Positions 24,175 through 34,040 of a DNA stretch of 64,000 nucleotides are shown one piece after another. The translations under genes were made by a program, and so were the position numbers. Position 1 is the stretch's first letter; each line of letters starts with the position of its first letter. The stretch is from CAADGV01 sp040290295 (lineage in GTDB: Bacteria > Bacteroidota > Ignavibacteria > UBA10030 > UBA6906): NCBI GenBank assembly GCA_040290295.1, contig PSMW01000008.1, positions 1-64,000 of the forward strand. Reading direction: 5' to 3'. The notes below the pieces were generated by a model. It saw only the letters and a list, made by a program, of their open reading frames with translations. It ran no database searches and had not been told where the DNA came from.

Positions 24175-26025
24175 CTACAATGATTCATGTACCATCTCAT
24201 AAATTCCCGCCGTCAACCCTTCCAGCACAAGAGCGGGATGCGTGCTGAGATCCCATTCCTCTCCCGACAAGACGTTGCGAAGACGGACGACATCGGACAG
24301 GAGATGAGCGTAGGGCGCAAGATTCACGGTCTGCTTCATCTTGTGATGGTTGACGGCGATCAGGATGTTCTGCTTGCCGTGCGTGCGAACGTAGAGATAG
24401 ACCTCGTTCGAAGGCTTGAAGTGAACCAGCGCGCCGCGTTGTAATGCCGGATATGCCTTGCGGATGTGCAAGAGACGTTTCGTATACTCGAACGCGTCGT
24501 TCTCCTCAGTGGTCCGTTCGGCAGCATGAAAGGCGCTGCGCGTATGGTGAGGAAAGCCGCCGGGAAAGTCGGCGCGTAATCGTCCATGATCGGGTCCTCC
24601 CGTCATGCCGATTTCCGTTCCATAAAGAATCTGGGGAATGCCGCGCGTGGTCAGCAACAACGTGAGAGCAAGCTTGAATCGTTTCGCGTCCCCCCTCACC
24701 GTGGACATGATGCGTCGGATGTCGTGGTTGTCGAGAAACGTAAGGAGATTGGTCGGATCGCGGAACAGAAAATCTTTGGTCAAGCATGTGAAGACGTGCT
24801 CGATGGTGCCGGCAGTGTCGGCAAAGGTTCGCATGAAGGCATCGAAGAGTCCGAAATCGGTGATACACGGGAGTTGTGGGTCGAACGCAGCGGGGAAGAA
24901 CGATCCACGCTGATACGGAGCGAGATAGGCGGGATCTTGCACCCACACCTCCCCAACAATGTTGAAACGAGGATACTCGTCCAGAATTGCCTTGCACCAT
25001 CGTGCGCGAAACTCGTTGTCGATGGAGGGGAATGTATCTTCGCGAATGCCATCGATGCCGCTGAATTCGATCCACCACAGCGTGCTCTGAAGAAGATACG
25101 TTGCGACGAACGGATTGCGTTGATTCAGATCGGGCATCGCATCGGTGAACCATCCCCGTGTCGCCTTTTGCTTCGTGAGCGTGTCGGAGTGCGGATCGTG
25201 GAGTTCGACTTTGGAGTGAAACGCTCGCTGGTGTTGTTCCGGTGTGCCGTTCAGCCAATCGGGCGTCGGTCGATTCTTGATCCACGGATGATGAATACTG
25301 ACGTGGTTGTTCACGTGATCCATGATCACTTTCAGCCTGCGGCGATGCGCCTCTCGTACGAACTCGGCGTACAGATCGTTTGTCCCGAAGCGTGGGTCGA
25401 TCCTGTACAGGTCCGTTGCTGCGTAGCCGTGATAGCTTGCCGTCGTTGTGTTGTTCTCGACCAAGGGTGTAAGCCACAGCGTCGTGACGCCGAGGTCTTG
25501 AAGGTAATCGAGTTTCGAAAGTATTCCCCGGAGATCACCGCCATGCCTGCCGTAGGGATGTTCGGGATTCGACGTATCCGGCATGCCTGCGATGGAATCA
25601 TTCGTGGTATCGCCGTTGACGAAACGGTCGGGCACGATCAAATAGATCACGTCCGATGCGTCGAATCCTTGGTGCTCCTCCAAAGATCTCCGGCGCTCAT
25701 GCAGAGGCAGAACGAACGACGTCGTGCCGTCCCGCGACCTCAGGTCGATGCGATACGCTCCCGCCTTTGCATGCCGTTCGATCGCAAGATCGATGAACGT
25801 GTACGAAGGGTTCTCGAGGGAGTGTGTCGTGATGATCTTGATAAAGGGTGAAGAGGATGTTGCCCGCACATTCCGCAGGTTTTTGCCGTCCACCATCAGT
25901 TGGACGGTGCGCAGCTTCATGCCGACCCACCAATGAGGCGGCGCGACTTTCTCAACCACCGGAGGCTGGGCGTCACACCAGTGCAATGCTGCTACAGTAA
26001 GCAGAAGGGAGAGGAGAGTCTTCAT
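24175..26025 (-). CDS. Secreted alpha-amylase family glycosidase (cyclomaltodextrinase-like)
   Basis: Hydrolyses alpha-1,4 glucans such as maltodextrins. The 616-residue protein has a signal peptide (MKTLLSLLLTVAALHWCDA), an N-terminal Ig-like domain (about 20-110), the GH13 barrel and a C-terminal beta domain. Catalytic residues are visible: the nucleophile Asp in GIREDTFPSID near 327, the acid Glu in NIVGEVW near 358, and the third Asp in FLDNHD near 432. VIYLIVPDRFVNGD is typical of the neopullulanase/cyclomaltodextrinase subgroup. ATG 26025 is chosen because the signal peptide then starts correctly. Confidence 0.9.
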   Translation of the reverse strand: MKTLLSLLLTVAALHWCDAQPPVVEKVAPPHWWVGMKLRTVQLMVDGKNLRNVRATSSSPFIKIITTHSLENPSYTFIDLAIERHAKAGAYRIDLRSRDGTTSFVLPLHERRRSLEEHQGFDASDVIYLIVPDRFVNGDTTNDSIAGMPDTSNPEHPYGRHGGDLRGILSKLDYLQDLGVTTLWLTPLVENNTTTASYHGYAATDLYRIDPRFGTNDLYAEFVREAHRRRLKVIMDHVNNHVSIHHPWIKNRPTPDWLNGTPEQHQRAFHSKVELHDPHSDTLTKQKATRGWFTDAMPDLNQRNPFVATYLLQSTLWWIEFSGIDGIREDTFPSIDNEFRARWCKAILDEYPRFNIVGEVWVQDPAYLAPYQRGSFFPAAFDPQLPCITDFGLFDAFMRTFADTAGTIEHVFTCLTKDFLFRDPTNLLTFLDNHDIRRIMSTVRGDAKRFKLALTLLLTTRGIPQILYGTEIGMTGGPDHGRLRADFPGGFPHHTRSAFHAAERTTEENDAFEYTKRLLHIRKAYPALQRGALVHFKPSNEVYLYVRTHGKQNILIAVNHHKMKQTVNLAPYAHLLSDVVRLRNVLSGEEWDLSTHPALVLEGLTAGIYEMVHESL

Positions 26026-26204
26026 GTTCAGATCGAGTTCTGAGTCTGTGCCAAAGTAGGGAATTGCCGATGCGCGTTCAAGCCGCTGGAGAGAAAAAGC
26101 TCCGTCAGGGGCGATCACATGTTGATATTCAGATAGTTTTTGCTAACTTGAAGCAACCTTCACCTCCAATCTCTTTCTGCAGTTCCACCATCAAGGAGAA
26201 ACTC

Positions 26205-27476
26205 TTGAGCCTTTCCAATCGCATCGCCGATGTTCGAGCAGGCTTTCACCCGACGTTTTGGATTGCCAACGGCATGGAGTTGTTCGAGCGCCTTGCCTAT
26301 TATGGCCAACAAATCGTCTTTGCTGTTTACGTCCGCAACCAACTTGGTTTCAGCGAAGCAGAGGCTGGGCAGCTTTCGGGAATATTCGGCGGATTGATTT
26401 ATTTGCTACCGATCCTTGCGGGCACGCTTGCCGACAATTGGGGCTTCAGGCGTGCATTCAACGTCGCGTTTTCCATTCTCGGAATAGGCTACTTCCTCAT
26501 CGGGTCGCTGGGCATGGACGCGTTCGCCGGCATCTACGGCGACAAGCACAACTACTGGCTTCTCATGGCGTTTCTGATTCTTACGGCATTCGGCGGCTCG
26601 TTCATCAAGCCGTCGGTGTTGGGGACGGTCGCGATGACGTCGAGTGAGAAGACAAAGTCTCTCGGCTTTGCCATCTATTACTGGATCGTCAACATCGGTG
26701 CAATGATCGGTCCGACGATCGCGTACTTCGTGCGCGACGCGGCCGGAAACCCGTTCGTCTTTATGGTCTCTTCGCTCAGTTGTTTTGCGATGCTGATCGT
26801 GAATCTGCTTCTCTACAAAGAGGTGAAAGGGAAAGAACCTCTCGTTCCCGAATCGCTCGGGAAGAAAATCGCGAATCTCTTCATCGTGCTGGGCAACATC
26901 AAGTTCATGATCTTTCTCCTCATCTATTCTCTCTATTGGATCATCTTTTGGCAAGAGTTCATCATCGTGCCGTATTACATTACGGACTTCATCGACAAGG
27001 TTGCACCATACGAAATCATTCAGTCGTGGGCGGGAGCAGGTGCGATCATCCTCTTTCAAATTCCCCTCAACTGGCTGACGAAGAATATCCCGACGCGGAC
27101 AGCAATCGTTCTCGGCTTTGCCATCTCGAGTCTCATGTGGGTCATCATCGGCATCCATCCCAGCATCCCGACGATCGCCGCCGGCATCGTCGCCTTTGCA
27201 ATTGGTGAGATGATTCAGGCTCCACGCTACTACGAGTATATTTCCGAAATTGCGCCGCCGGGACAGCAAGGATTGTATCAAGGGTACGCCTTCCTGCCGA
27301 TTGCGATCGCGCGGTTCGTGGGCGACCCGTTCGGAGGTTGGATATACCAAACCGCCAAAGCGGAAGGTAAACCCGAACTGATTTGGTTTTCGCTCATCGC
27401 TGTAGGTGTTGCCGGCGCCGTATTGATGTGGCTGTATAACCTTGTCGTGACGCGTGCAGAGCAGGCGAATCGGTGA
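26205..27476 (+). CDS. POT-family proton-dependent oligopeptide transporter
   Basis: Imports di- and tripeptides with protons. The 423-residue membrane protein shows the family signature GMELFERLAYYG near residue 22 and FGGSFIKPSVLGTV near 131, with about 12 helices. The start is inferred to be TTG at 26205, because AAGGAG lies 6 bases upstream and the product then begins with a short cytosolic segment; no in-frame ATG is suitable until the signature itself. It is divergent from the amylase gene and may share its 180-base control region. Confidence 0.86.
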   Translation: MSLSNRIADVRAGFHPTFWIANGMELFERLAYYGQQIVFAVYVRNQLGFSEAEAGQLSGIFGGLIYLLPILAGTLADNWGFRRAFNVAFSILGIGYFLIGSLGMDAFAGIYGDKHNYWLLMAFLILTAFGGSFIKPSVLGTVAMTSSEKTKSLGFAIYYWIVNIGAMIGPTIAYFVRDAAGNPFVFMVSSLSCFAMLIVNLLLYKEVKGKEPLVPESLGKKIANLFIVLGNIKFMIFLLIYSLYWIIFWQEFIIVPYYITDFIDKVAPYEIIQSWAGAGAIILFQIPLNWLTKNIPTRTAIVLGFAISSLMWVIIGIHPSIPTIAAGIVAFAIGEMIQAPRYYEYISEIAPPGQQGLYQGYAFLPIAIARFVGDPFGGWIYQTAKAEGKPELIWFSLIAVGVAGAVLMWLYNLVVTRAEQANR

Positions 27477-27522
27477 CGTGCAAAGTGGGACGATGGGATT
27501 TACGATTCGTGGGGAGAACAGG

Positions 27523-28185
27523 ATGGTGTGCTTAACGGCTCTGGCTCTCGTCTTCCTCGGCATCGCACCGGATCAGCTATCGGGAGAGGCAATGCTGAAG
27601 CGCGTGGAAGCCGAGATGGCTCGTGTGCAGGACTACGTGGTGACTCTGGATGTGGTGGTGGATGTCGAGCGGCTCAATGTTCCTCCGATGCACGTGCAGA
27701 TGTTTTACAAACATCCGGATAAGTTTCATTTCGAATCGACCGGCTTTGCCTTATTGCCGCGCGAGGGGTTGTCGTTCAACGTCGCACGTGTGCTCTCGCA
27801 ATTCTCGATTGTGGAAGTAGCCCAGAGCAATAGTCACGTCTCCCTCACATTGCGTCCTCAGAAGCAAACGGCGCGGGCGGGAAGGTTAGAACTGACGATC
27901 GATACGGTTCTTTGGAAACCAGTCGTGCTCAAGTCATATCTGGTCGATGGGCGGACGATGACGGCGCGCTTTCAGTACGATCAGTTCGATGGATACATCA
28001 TGCCGTCGCACCTGCGGGTCGAATTCGTCGCCTCCGAGGAAGAGACGACCGACCAGCCGATAACAATGCCGGGTGCCTTGCCGCGCGCGCAAGTGCCGCG
28101 CAGCGGAACGATTGACATTCGATACTCCGGCTACAAGATCAACACAGGATTGTCCGACGATATCTTTCTCCCGAAAGAAGAATAA
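27523..28185 (+). CDS. LolA-like outer-membrane lipoprotein-sorting family protein
   Basis: A 220-residue exported protein (signal MVCLTALALVFLGIAP) with the LolA/LppX fold pattern: MLKRVEAEMARVQDYVVTLDVVV, then a strand-rich body with MFYKHPDKFHFES, and KPVVLKSYLVDGRTMTARFQY. Such proteins carry lipids or lipoproteins in the periplasm. The ATG at 27523 follows GGGGAG; the ATG at 27493 would only add a charged extension. It follows the POT gene by 46 bases. Confidence 0.65.
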   Translation: MVCLTALALVFLGIAPDQLSGEAMLKRVEAEMARVQDYVVTLDVVVDVERLNVPPMHVQMFYKHPDKFHFESTGFALLPREGLSFNVARVLSQFSIVEVAQSNSHVSLTLRPQKQTARAGRLELTIDTVLWKPVVLKSYLVDGRTMTARFQYDQFDGYIMPSHLRVEFVASEEETTDQPITMPGALPRAQVPRSGTIDIRYSGYKINTGLSDDIFLPKEE

Positions 28186-28204
28186 ACAAGAAACGCCGAA
28201 CCGA

Positions 28205-28224
28205 ACGCTCAGTCCTGTGAGCGT
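28205..28224 (+). terminator. Hairpin between LolA-like gene and subtilase
   Basis: A 7-base-pair stem (acgctca / tgagcgt) with a 6-base loop, 20 bases after the stop. There is no T-run, so it is only a weak candidate. Confidence 0.3.
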
Positions 28225-28271
28225 GCTTGAATCGAGGAAGTACTCATCACACAATGGAAGAGGCTCACATC

Positions 28272-30506
28272 ATGCGCACCAGATTGCTTGCCCTGCTGTT
28301 CGCGATTGTTGTAGAAAGTTTCGCCCAAGCTCTCGATCGCATCGACGCACAGCTTACCGAGAAACTGCGCTCGTATCCGGACGATGCCATCGTGAAGGTG
28401 ATCATCGTGATGAAGGATCAAGTCGATGTCGAGGCTATGCGGCAAGCATTCGTTGCCGCTCGCGCTCCGAAGGAAGTGCGCCACTATCACGTGGTTACAG
28501 CGCTGCAACAGAAAGCTGCGGCAACACAATCGGGCATAATGTCTTCGCTCGCTCGACAACAAGCATCAGGCGATGTGCAACATTTCGAATCCATGTGGTT
28601 GGTGAATATGGTTCTTGCCACCGCAACGAAGCGGGCGATCATGGAACTTGCCGTGCGAGAGGATGTGGGCATGATCTACGAAGATGGCTTGCTCGCGCTC
28701 GATGCGCCTGTTGCATCGGCACCCGCTTCCTCATCGCCCGGCGCTGCAGAGCCGAATCTGCGTGCCATCAATGCTCACAGACTCTGGGAGCTTGGCTATA
28801 CGGGGCAGGGCACGTTAGTGATGAATATCGACACCGGTGTGAACGGCGCGCATCCCGGACTCGCGTCACGATGGCGCGGCAATCAACCGGGAGTGCCGTG
28901 GTATCATGCATGGTACGATCAAAAAGTTCCCCCTTCGCCGGTCCCCGTCGATTACGGCTCGACAAAGCACGGCTCGCATACAATGGGCATCATGACGGGG
29001 CTGGATGGCGCAACGGCTGATACATTCGGTGTCGCGTTCGGCGCTCAGTGGATCGCCTCGCCCACGATTGATGTTGGGTTCAGTCCGCACACAAGCTACA
29101 CCTTGCGCGCATTCCAATGGGCAGCCGATCCTGATAGCAATCCTTCAACGGCGAACGATGTGCCCGATGTTATCTCGAATTCCTATCAAGACCCCAACGT
29201 AAGCAGCACGCAGTGCAACGGTGCGTCGGGATATTGGGGAGTTGTCGATGCACTCGAGGCCATCGGCACAGCGGTCGTGTGGTCGGCTGGCAATGCAGGA
29301 TCGGCCCCGCAGAGCATCACTCCACCGAAAAACCGCATCACCACAAACGTCAACTTCTTTGCTGTCGGGAACCTGAACACATCTACCGCGCCGCCGTGGG
29401 TCATATCCAATTCCAGCAGTCGAGGACCCTCCCTTTGTGATGGAGTGACGATCAAACCCGAAGTGTGTGCGCCCGGAACGAGTATCCGCTCCTCGCTCGC
29501 CGGCAATACGTACGGACTGCTCTCCGGGACGTCGATGGCTGCGCCGCATGTTGCCGGGGCACTCGCGGTGCTGCGGAGTGCAAATCCGTCGTACACCTGC
29601 TCGGACGTAAAAGAGATTCTCCTGAACACCGCCGTGGATTACGGTCCCGCGGGCGAGGACAACACCTACGGCATGGGTCTGATCGACATGTGGGCAGCCT
29701 TCCAACAAATTTCTGTCGCGTTGCCGCGTGTCCAAGGCGTGGTTACCGGTTCTGCAGGCGATACCCTCGATGACGTGCGCGTCCAGAACGTCACAACGGG
29801 GGTAGCGGTACAAACGAATGCGCGAGGTTTCTTCCGCTTTGTCTTGCCGGATACGGGGGTGTATAGGATACGATTCGAGAAGTTGGGATTCGCTTCTCGA
29901 GAAGATACCGTGCATGCCGCGGAGGACTCGACAACATACGTGCTCGAGGTGACATTACAGCAATTGCCCGCTCCCTCGATTGCCGTCGATCCGAGTTCGT
30001 TTACGCTCAACCTTCGTCAAGGAGATAGCCTGATGCAAAGCTTACGTGTGAGCAACACGGGACCCGCACCGAGCCAGCTCGCATATAGAGTGAGCATCAA
30101 CGGTGGCATTGGAGGATTGTTGGAAGAACGCGTCGGCGCGGCTACATCGTCCTTCAACAATTCTGCGTTCGTGCGAGGCAATCGCTACCTCGCAACACGA
30201 CGAACGAGGCTGAAGGAAATCAAATCGTACCACGTCATCGCCGCTTCTACGGAATTGCGATTCGTTGTCTACGAGAGTGCAACACCAACAGGTTCTTTCA
30301 CCCGCATTTATGATGGGCAGCCGGTCATATCGGGAACGGGCACGGGGTTCTTCAGTTCGGGTCCGATCGATGTTCAGCTCGATTCAGGGAAATACTATCT
30401 GATCGGCGCCGGATGGCAAGGAACGGTGACGTACTACAATACTGCCTCTACGCCAACGCCAGTGGGATTCGGCACTGCGTTGTCGGGGTTTTCAGCCAGC
30501 GGCTAA
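28272..30506 (+). CDS. Secreted subtilisin-like serine protease (S8), 3' end frameshifted
   Basis: A 744-residue open frame with a signal peptide (MRTRLLALLFAIVVESFAQA), an inhibitor-like prodomain (about 30-150), and the S8 catalytic domain: Asp in VMNIDTGVNGAHPG, His in KHGSHTMGIM, Ser in SGTSMAAPHVAG. A carboxypeptidase-regulatory-like Ig domain (about 490-570) follows. The frame ends at 30506, but a one-base shift in a TTTT run at 30489-30492 would continue it for another 190 residues into a complete T9SS sorting domain. The natural protein was therefore about 930 residues and secreted by T9SS. Confidence 0.85.
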   Translation: MRTRLLALLFAIVVESFAQALDRIDAQLTEKLRSYPDDAIVKVIIVMKDQVDVEAMRQAFVAARAPKEVRHYHVVTALQQKAAATQSGIMSSLARQQASGDVQHFESMWLVNMVLATATKRAIMELAVREDVGMIYEDGLLALDAPVASAPASSSPGAAEPNLRAINAHRLWELGYTGQGTLVMNIDTGVNGAHPGLASRWRGNQPGVPWYHAWYDQKVPPSPVPVDYGSTKHGSHTMGIMTGLDGATADTFGVAFGAQWIASPTIDVGFSPHTSYTLRAFQWAADPDSNPSTANDVPDVISNSYQDPNVSSTQCNGASGYWGVVDALEAIGTAVVWSAGNAGSAPQSITPPKNRITTNVNFFAVGNLNTSTAPPWVISNSSSRGPSLCDGVTIKPEVCAPGTSIRSSLAGNTYGLLSGTSMAAPHVAGALAVLRSANPSYTCSDVKEILLNTAVDYGPAGEDNTYGMGLIDMWAAFQQISVALPRVQGVVTGSAGDTLDDVRVQNVTTGVAVQTNARGFFRFVLPDTGVYRIRFEKLGFASREDTVHAAEDSTTYVLEVTLQQLPAPSIAVDPSSFTLNLRQGDSLMQSLRVSNTGPAPSQLAYRVSINGGIGGLLEERVGAATSSFNNSAFVRGNRYLATRRTRLKEIKSYHVIAASTELRFVVYESATPTGSFTRIYDGQPVISGTGTGFFSSGPIDVQLDSGKYYLIGAGWQGTVTYYNTASTPTPVGFGTALSGFSASG

Positions 30507-31071
30507 CCCGCCTCCGGCTGCCATCACCATCAGCAGCACAACAACGGCGTTCTACTATGGCGCTATCGTCACGACAAGCGGAAAGTTTCTGAGCGTCTCC
30601 AACGCATTCGGCGACACGCTCAGCGGTGGATCGTGGAACGACCACACACTGACGATCACAACCGCAGCGCTGGAGCCTGCCGGAAGTCCCTACACTGCAG
30701 AGATAGTCGTTGCGTCGAACGACACCTCCCGTGCAACGGTGCTCGTTCCCGTCACTCTTACGATCCTTACCGGCGCAGGCGAAGAGCCGAGCGCGCCCGT
30801 TCAATTTGCTTTGCACCCGAACTATCCCAATCCATTCAATCCGACAACGACCATCAAGTTCCAGATTCCAAACCTCGAACCCAAAATGCGTGTGACGCTC
30901 AAGGTGTTCGATCTGTTAGGAAGAGAACTAAGAACGCTGGTGGATGAGACTCTTCAGGCAGGAAGCTATGAGACTACGATCCATTCGGATGGATTGGCGA
31001 GCGGTGTGTACTTCTACCGACTTACAGCCCCTGGCTATATCGCGACGAGACGGATGATGATCGTGAAATGA
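30493..31071 (+). pseudogene. Detached 3' part of the subtilase: Ig-like and T9SS domain
   Basis: Frame beginning QPAANPPPAAITISSTTTAF, with an Ig-like stretch, then FALHPNYPNPFNPTTTIKFQI, VFDLLGRELRTL and SGVYFYRL...MMIVK, a complete T9SS C-terminal domain. It has no start codon of its own near its beginning (a GTG lies at 30739) and no ribosome site. It is best read as the end of the subtilase gene. Confidence 0.7.
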
Positions 31072-31090
31072 CAAGGGGAGGAATGCGATC

Positions 31091-31117
31091 AACATCTCGA
31101 CTCGCGTACGAGATGTT
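31091..31117. terminator. Hairpin between convergent genes
   Basis: A 9-base-pair perfect stem (aacatctcg / cgagatgtt) with a 9-base loop lies in the 57 bases between the subtilase end and the Mut7-C gene end. It could stop transcription from both sides, though the T-tracts are poor. Confidence 0.45.
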
Positions 31118-31128
31118 CATTCCCACAT

Positions 31129-31896
31129 TCAAACGCCGCCGGCGGATCGGTGTTCTCCCTCTCGTTGGATAGCAAAAATGAACTCGCGCATCTTTGCATA
31201 GCGCGGTCCTTGCCAATAGACTCTCTCACACTGCGTGCATAGCTGGAACTCGTTGTACAGCTCGCGTACTTTTGCTGGAAGCCGATGGACAACGTCAGCT
31301 TTGGCGACCGGGCGAAGGAGGTGGTTGCATTCGATGCAGCGCGTGAAAGGGGAAAAGGAATGGAAGAGATCGAAGCGGCGAAGCACCTCCAGAAGTTGCT
31401 CGCGCGGATTGCTTGACTGCACGCGGTACCGCCGGGTCAACGCGTCGTGACGTAACAATGCTCGGTCTTTGCTCAAGAGTGTGCGTCCATCGTTGGTCGA
31501 GAGCCTCACCAGTTCCTCGTCGGACGAGTGATGCGCGTTTACTGCATCGAAGCCGAGCATGCGAAGAAGATGGGCAAGCGTGCCGAGATGAACATCCAGC
31601 ACGAAGCGGGGCTCGCGCAGAGGCTTGCTCCGAAGACGTGTAAGCCCTCCAATATCGAACGACTCGAAAACCGGGTACAAACTCACGCAATCCTTATCGT
31701 GAAGGACGTGGTTCCACTCAACGGAATCGCCGTTGACAAGGACGAGATCGACCTGAGTGGGCTGAATGCCAAGCGACCGAACAAGCTCGTCGACCGTGCT
31801 GTCCTGGTTTAGATATCGTTCTATCCATCGCTGGCGCTGCGCAACGGGCAGGCAATCGTTGAGTTCTGCATAACACCGAACGCGTAGAGTTGGCAT
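31129..31896 (-). CDS. Mut7-C RNase domain protein with N-terminal ubiquitin-like domain
   Basis: A 255-residue protein. Residues 1-90 form a ThiS/MoaD-like ubiquitin fold (LVNGDSVEWNHVLHDKDCVSLYPVF). Residues 95 onward are the Mut7-C PIN-type RNase: FVLDVHLGTLAHLLRMLGFDA with its catalytic Asp, GRTLLSKDRALL, and a zinc ribbon with CIEC and CTQC pairs. The combination is a known family architecture; its cellular RNA target is unknown. Confidence 0.86.
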   Translation of the reverse strand: MPTLRVRCYAELNDCLPVAQRQRWIERYLNQDSTVDELVRSLGIQPTQVDLVLVNGDSVEWNHVLHDKDCVSLYPVFESFDIGGLTRLRSKPLREPRFVLDVHLGTLAHLLRMLGFDAVNAHHSSDEELVRLSTNDGRTLLSKDRALLRHDALTRRYRVQSSNPREQLLEVLRRFDLFHSFSPFTRCIECNHLLRPVAKADVVHRLPAKVRELYNEFQLCTQCERVYWQGPRYAKMREFIFAIQREGEHRSAGGV

Positions 31897-32051
31897 CGGT
31901 CAGTTCCTCTCGCTGTTGCTTCCCCATGCATGGTAGAATGGATTGGAGGAAAAATCAAGAGCCGCCGTGAATGCATCGAGGACCGATGCAGCGTGCTCTT
32001 GCAACTCTCACACTTCTTTCTCATAATAAGACCAAGAACTCTGAAACAACT

Positions 32052-32492
32052 ATGAGCCTCCTGTTCAGTCGCCAATGCGAGTACGCCATCCAGGGTGTGC
32101 TGTACCTTGCCCTCAAACCGGAATGGGAGATGACCTCGATCAAGGAACTCACCAAGAGGCTCGACATCCCCTATCACTTCCTTGCCAAGATATTGCAACG
32201 CCTCGCCAACACGGGCTTGTTGACCTCGGCGAAGGGTCCGGCAGGCGGCTTCGCTCTCGGCAAGCAGCCTAAAGACATCACGTTGTACGACATAGTGGTC
32301 GCCATCGATGGCGATGACTTCATGCACAAATGCGTGCTCGGTTTCCCCGAATGCTCTGGTCGAAATCCCTGCTCCGTTCATTCGAAATGGGGACCGATGC
32401 GCGACGAAATTTACCAAATGCTGGTAGGGAAAAATATCGCTGAGATGGCAAGAGAGATGAAGAAGCCGGAGTATCGTGCGGCAATGAGTTGA
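32052..32492 (+). CDS. Rrf2-family transcriptional regulator with Fe-S cysteines
   Basis: A 146-residue winged-helix protein starting FSRQCEYAIQGVLYLA, with the recognition segment KGPAGGFALGKQPKDITLYDIV. Three cysteines at 94, 101 and 107 match the pattern used by IscR/NsrR-type members to hold an Fe-S cluster, so redox, iron or nitric oxide sensing is likely. The ATG at 32052 gives the family's usual start. The genes just downstream (polyferredoxin-like membrane protein) are plausible targets. Confidence 0.88.
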   Translation: MSLLFSRQCEYAIQGVLYLALKPEWEMTSIKELTKRLDIPYHFLAKILQRLANTGLLTSAKGPAGGFALGKQPKDITLYDIVVAIDGDDFMHKCVLGFPECSGRNPCSVHSKWGPMRDEIYQMLVGKNIAEMAREMKKPEYRAAMS

Positions 32493-32647
32493 TGTTTTTC
32501 GCATAGCTACAAACAAGATAAATGAGTCTGAAGCGGCATCGAAGTTGCAAGAGGAATGAGGTGGGCGGCTGGATGTGCGCCATGCACCCCGAAAATCCGC
32601 AGGCGCAGGATCCCAGCTTATCGGAAATGGGAAAAGGGAGTGCTTCC

Positions 32648-33241
32648 ATGAGAATCGACACGTTCGACAGTACAGCGGCTGAAACGAGAGTTCATTCACC
32701 GCTCGCCTTGCGCCAACTGTCTGCCGCAGAGTTGTCCACCCGACCGCGTGTGAAGAAACTTCCGCGGCATCTTCGGCGAGTCCTGCCCGATTTCTCCTCG
32801 GAGCGGATTTGGTACAAGCGCATCCTCTGGCGGTTGAGGGAAGATGTGCAGTTTCAACGAACGGTGGTGCAGGCTGCCTTTGTTGCACTGTGTGTTTGGA
32901 TAGGTGTAGAGTTCTGGCTGTTTATGCGTTGGGGGATGTCCGGCGGCGCCGAACCTTACTATGAACGACCGCTGGGCGTTGAAGGCTTCCTGCCCATCAG
33001 TGCGTTGATGAGCCTGCGGCATTGGTTACTAACCGAATCGTTGAACACGATCCATCCAGCGTCCGTGTTCATTCTGTTGGCAGTTGTTGGTGTGAGCGTT
33101 GCACTCAAGAAGGCATTCTGTAGTTGGCTCTGTCCGATCGGCACGCTGAGCGAGTCCTTCTGGTTGTTGGGCACGAAACTCTTTAAACGAAATCTCACGC
33201 TGCCGCGTTGGTTGGATTATCCTCTGCGCTCGCTCAAGTAA
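32648..33241 (+). pseudogene. Membrane polyferredoxin (NapH/CcoG-like), N-terminal piece
   Basis: Reads MRIDTFDST..., then membrane helices around 80-105 and 140-160, and the first Cys motif of the family, FCSWLCPIGTLSE. It ends ...LDYPLRSLK at TAA 33239-33241, and the next codons in the same frame continue LLLYFFVHAI. NapH-like proteins read 'LKYLLL' here, so Tyr to stop is the simplest explanation. ATG 32648 with AGGGAG upstream is chosen as start; the open frame reaches 32522. Confidence 0.72.
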
Positions 33242-33868
33242 TTGCTGTTGTACTTCTTCGTTCACGCTATCATGACGATGGATGTTGCGGCGTTGGAACG
33301 CTTCATTTACAGTCCTTACAACAAAGTCGCCGACATCAAGATGTATTTGTTCTTTGCCGAGATTTCGAGTTTCGCGCTTTGGACGATCATTGCGCTGATG
33401 GCGCTCTCGGTGGTGGTGAAGAACTTCTGGTGTCGATTCTTGTGTCCGTACGGTGCACTGCTCGGCATTGTCGGGTGGCTCTCGCCGCTCAAAAGTACAC
33501 GGAACGCCGCGACATGTATCGACTGCAAGCTCTGTACAAAAGCTTGTCCCGCCAACATCAACGTGCACAAGGTGAAAAGAGTGTGGAGTGACGAGTGCAT
33601 GAGCTGCATGCTGTGTGTCAGCGCATGCCCGGTGAAAGCAACGCTCGATGTGCGTACGAGCGCTCGGAGTACGCGCGCAGTACCGACGTGGCTCCTTGGA
33701 ACACTCATCGCAGCAGTGTTTATGGCACTGACGGGATTTGCGATGCTCACCGACAGGTGGCAGAACAGCATCACCCGTGAAGAATATCAGCGACGCTTCC
33801 AACAATTGGACAATCCCATCTACCAGCATTTCCGCGGTGAAGTTCCGGACTACGGTCCAAACGACTGA
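33242..33868 (+). pseudogene. Membrane polyferredoxin (NapH/CcoG-like), C-terminal piece
   Basis: Continues in the same frame right after the TAA, with two more helices, the second membrane Cys motif WCRFLCPYGALL, then a two-cluster ferredoxin domain: CIDCKLCTKACPAN and CMSCMLCVSACPVK, and a last helix near 155-175. The whole protein (about 406 residues) would pass electrons at the inner membrane, as in NapH, NosR-like or CcoG-like systems. No terminal reductase gene is nearby. A TTG begins this piece but lacks a ribosome site. Confidence 0.72.
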
Positions 33869-34040
33869 GCAAGCCGCCGAGGAGCACAACAAACATCAGA
33901 ACGCGTGAAGTGCCGTACACTCGCTGCTGAATCGCGTTGCAGTCAATTGCCCGTGCACCCGTGGACGGGTGTTGTGTTTTTCGCGTTGCTTCGTTAGATT
34001 ATTGGCGTCGTTATCTATTACAGAGTTTGGTGAGGTTATT

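Noticed and set aside
26406..27563. A 385-codon minus-strand frame opposite the POT transporter
   Set aside because: Antisense shadow of a membrane protein: strongly charged, no known motif.
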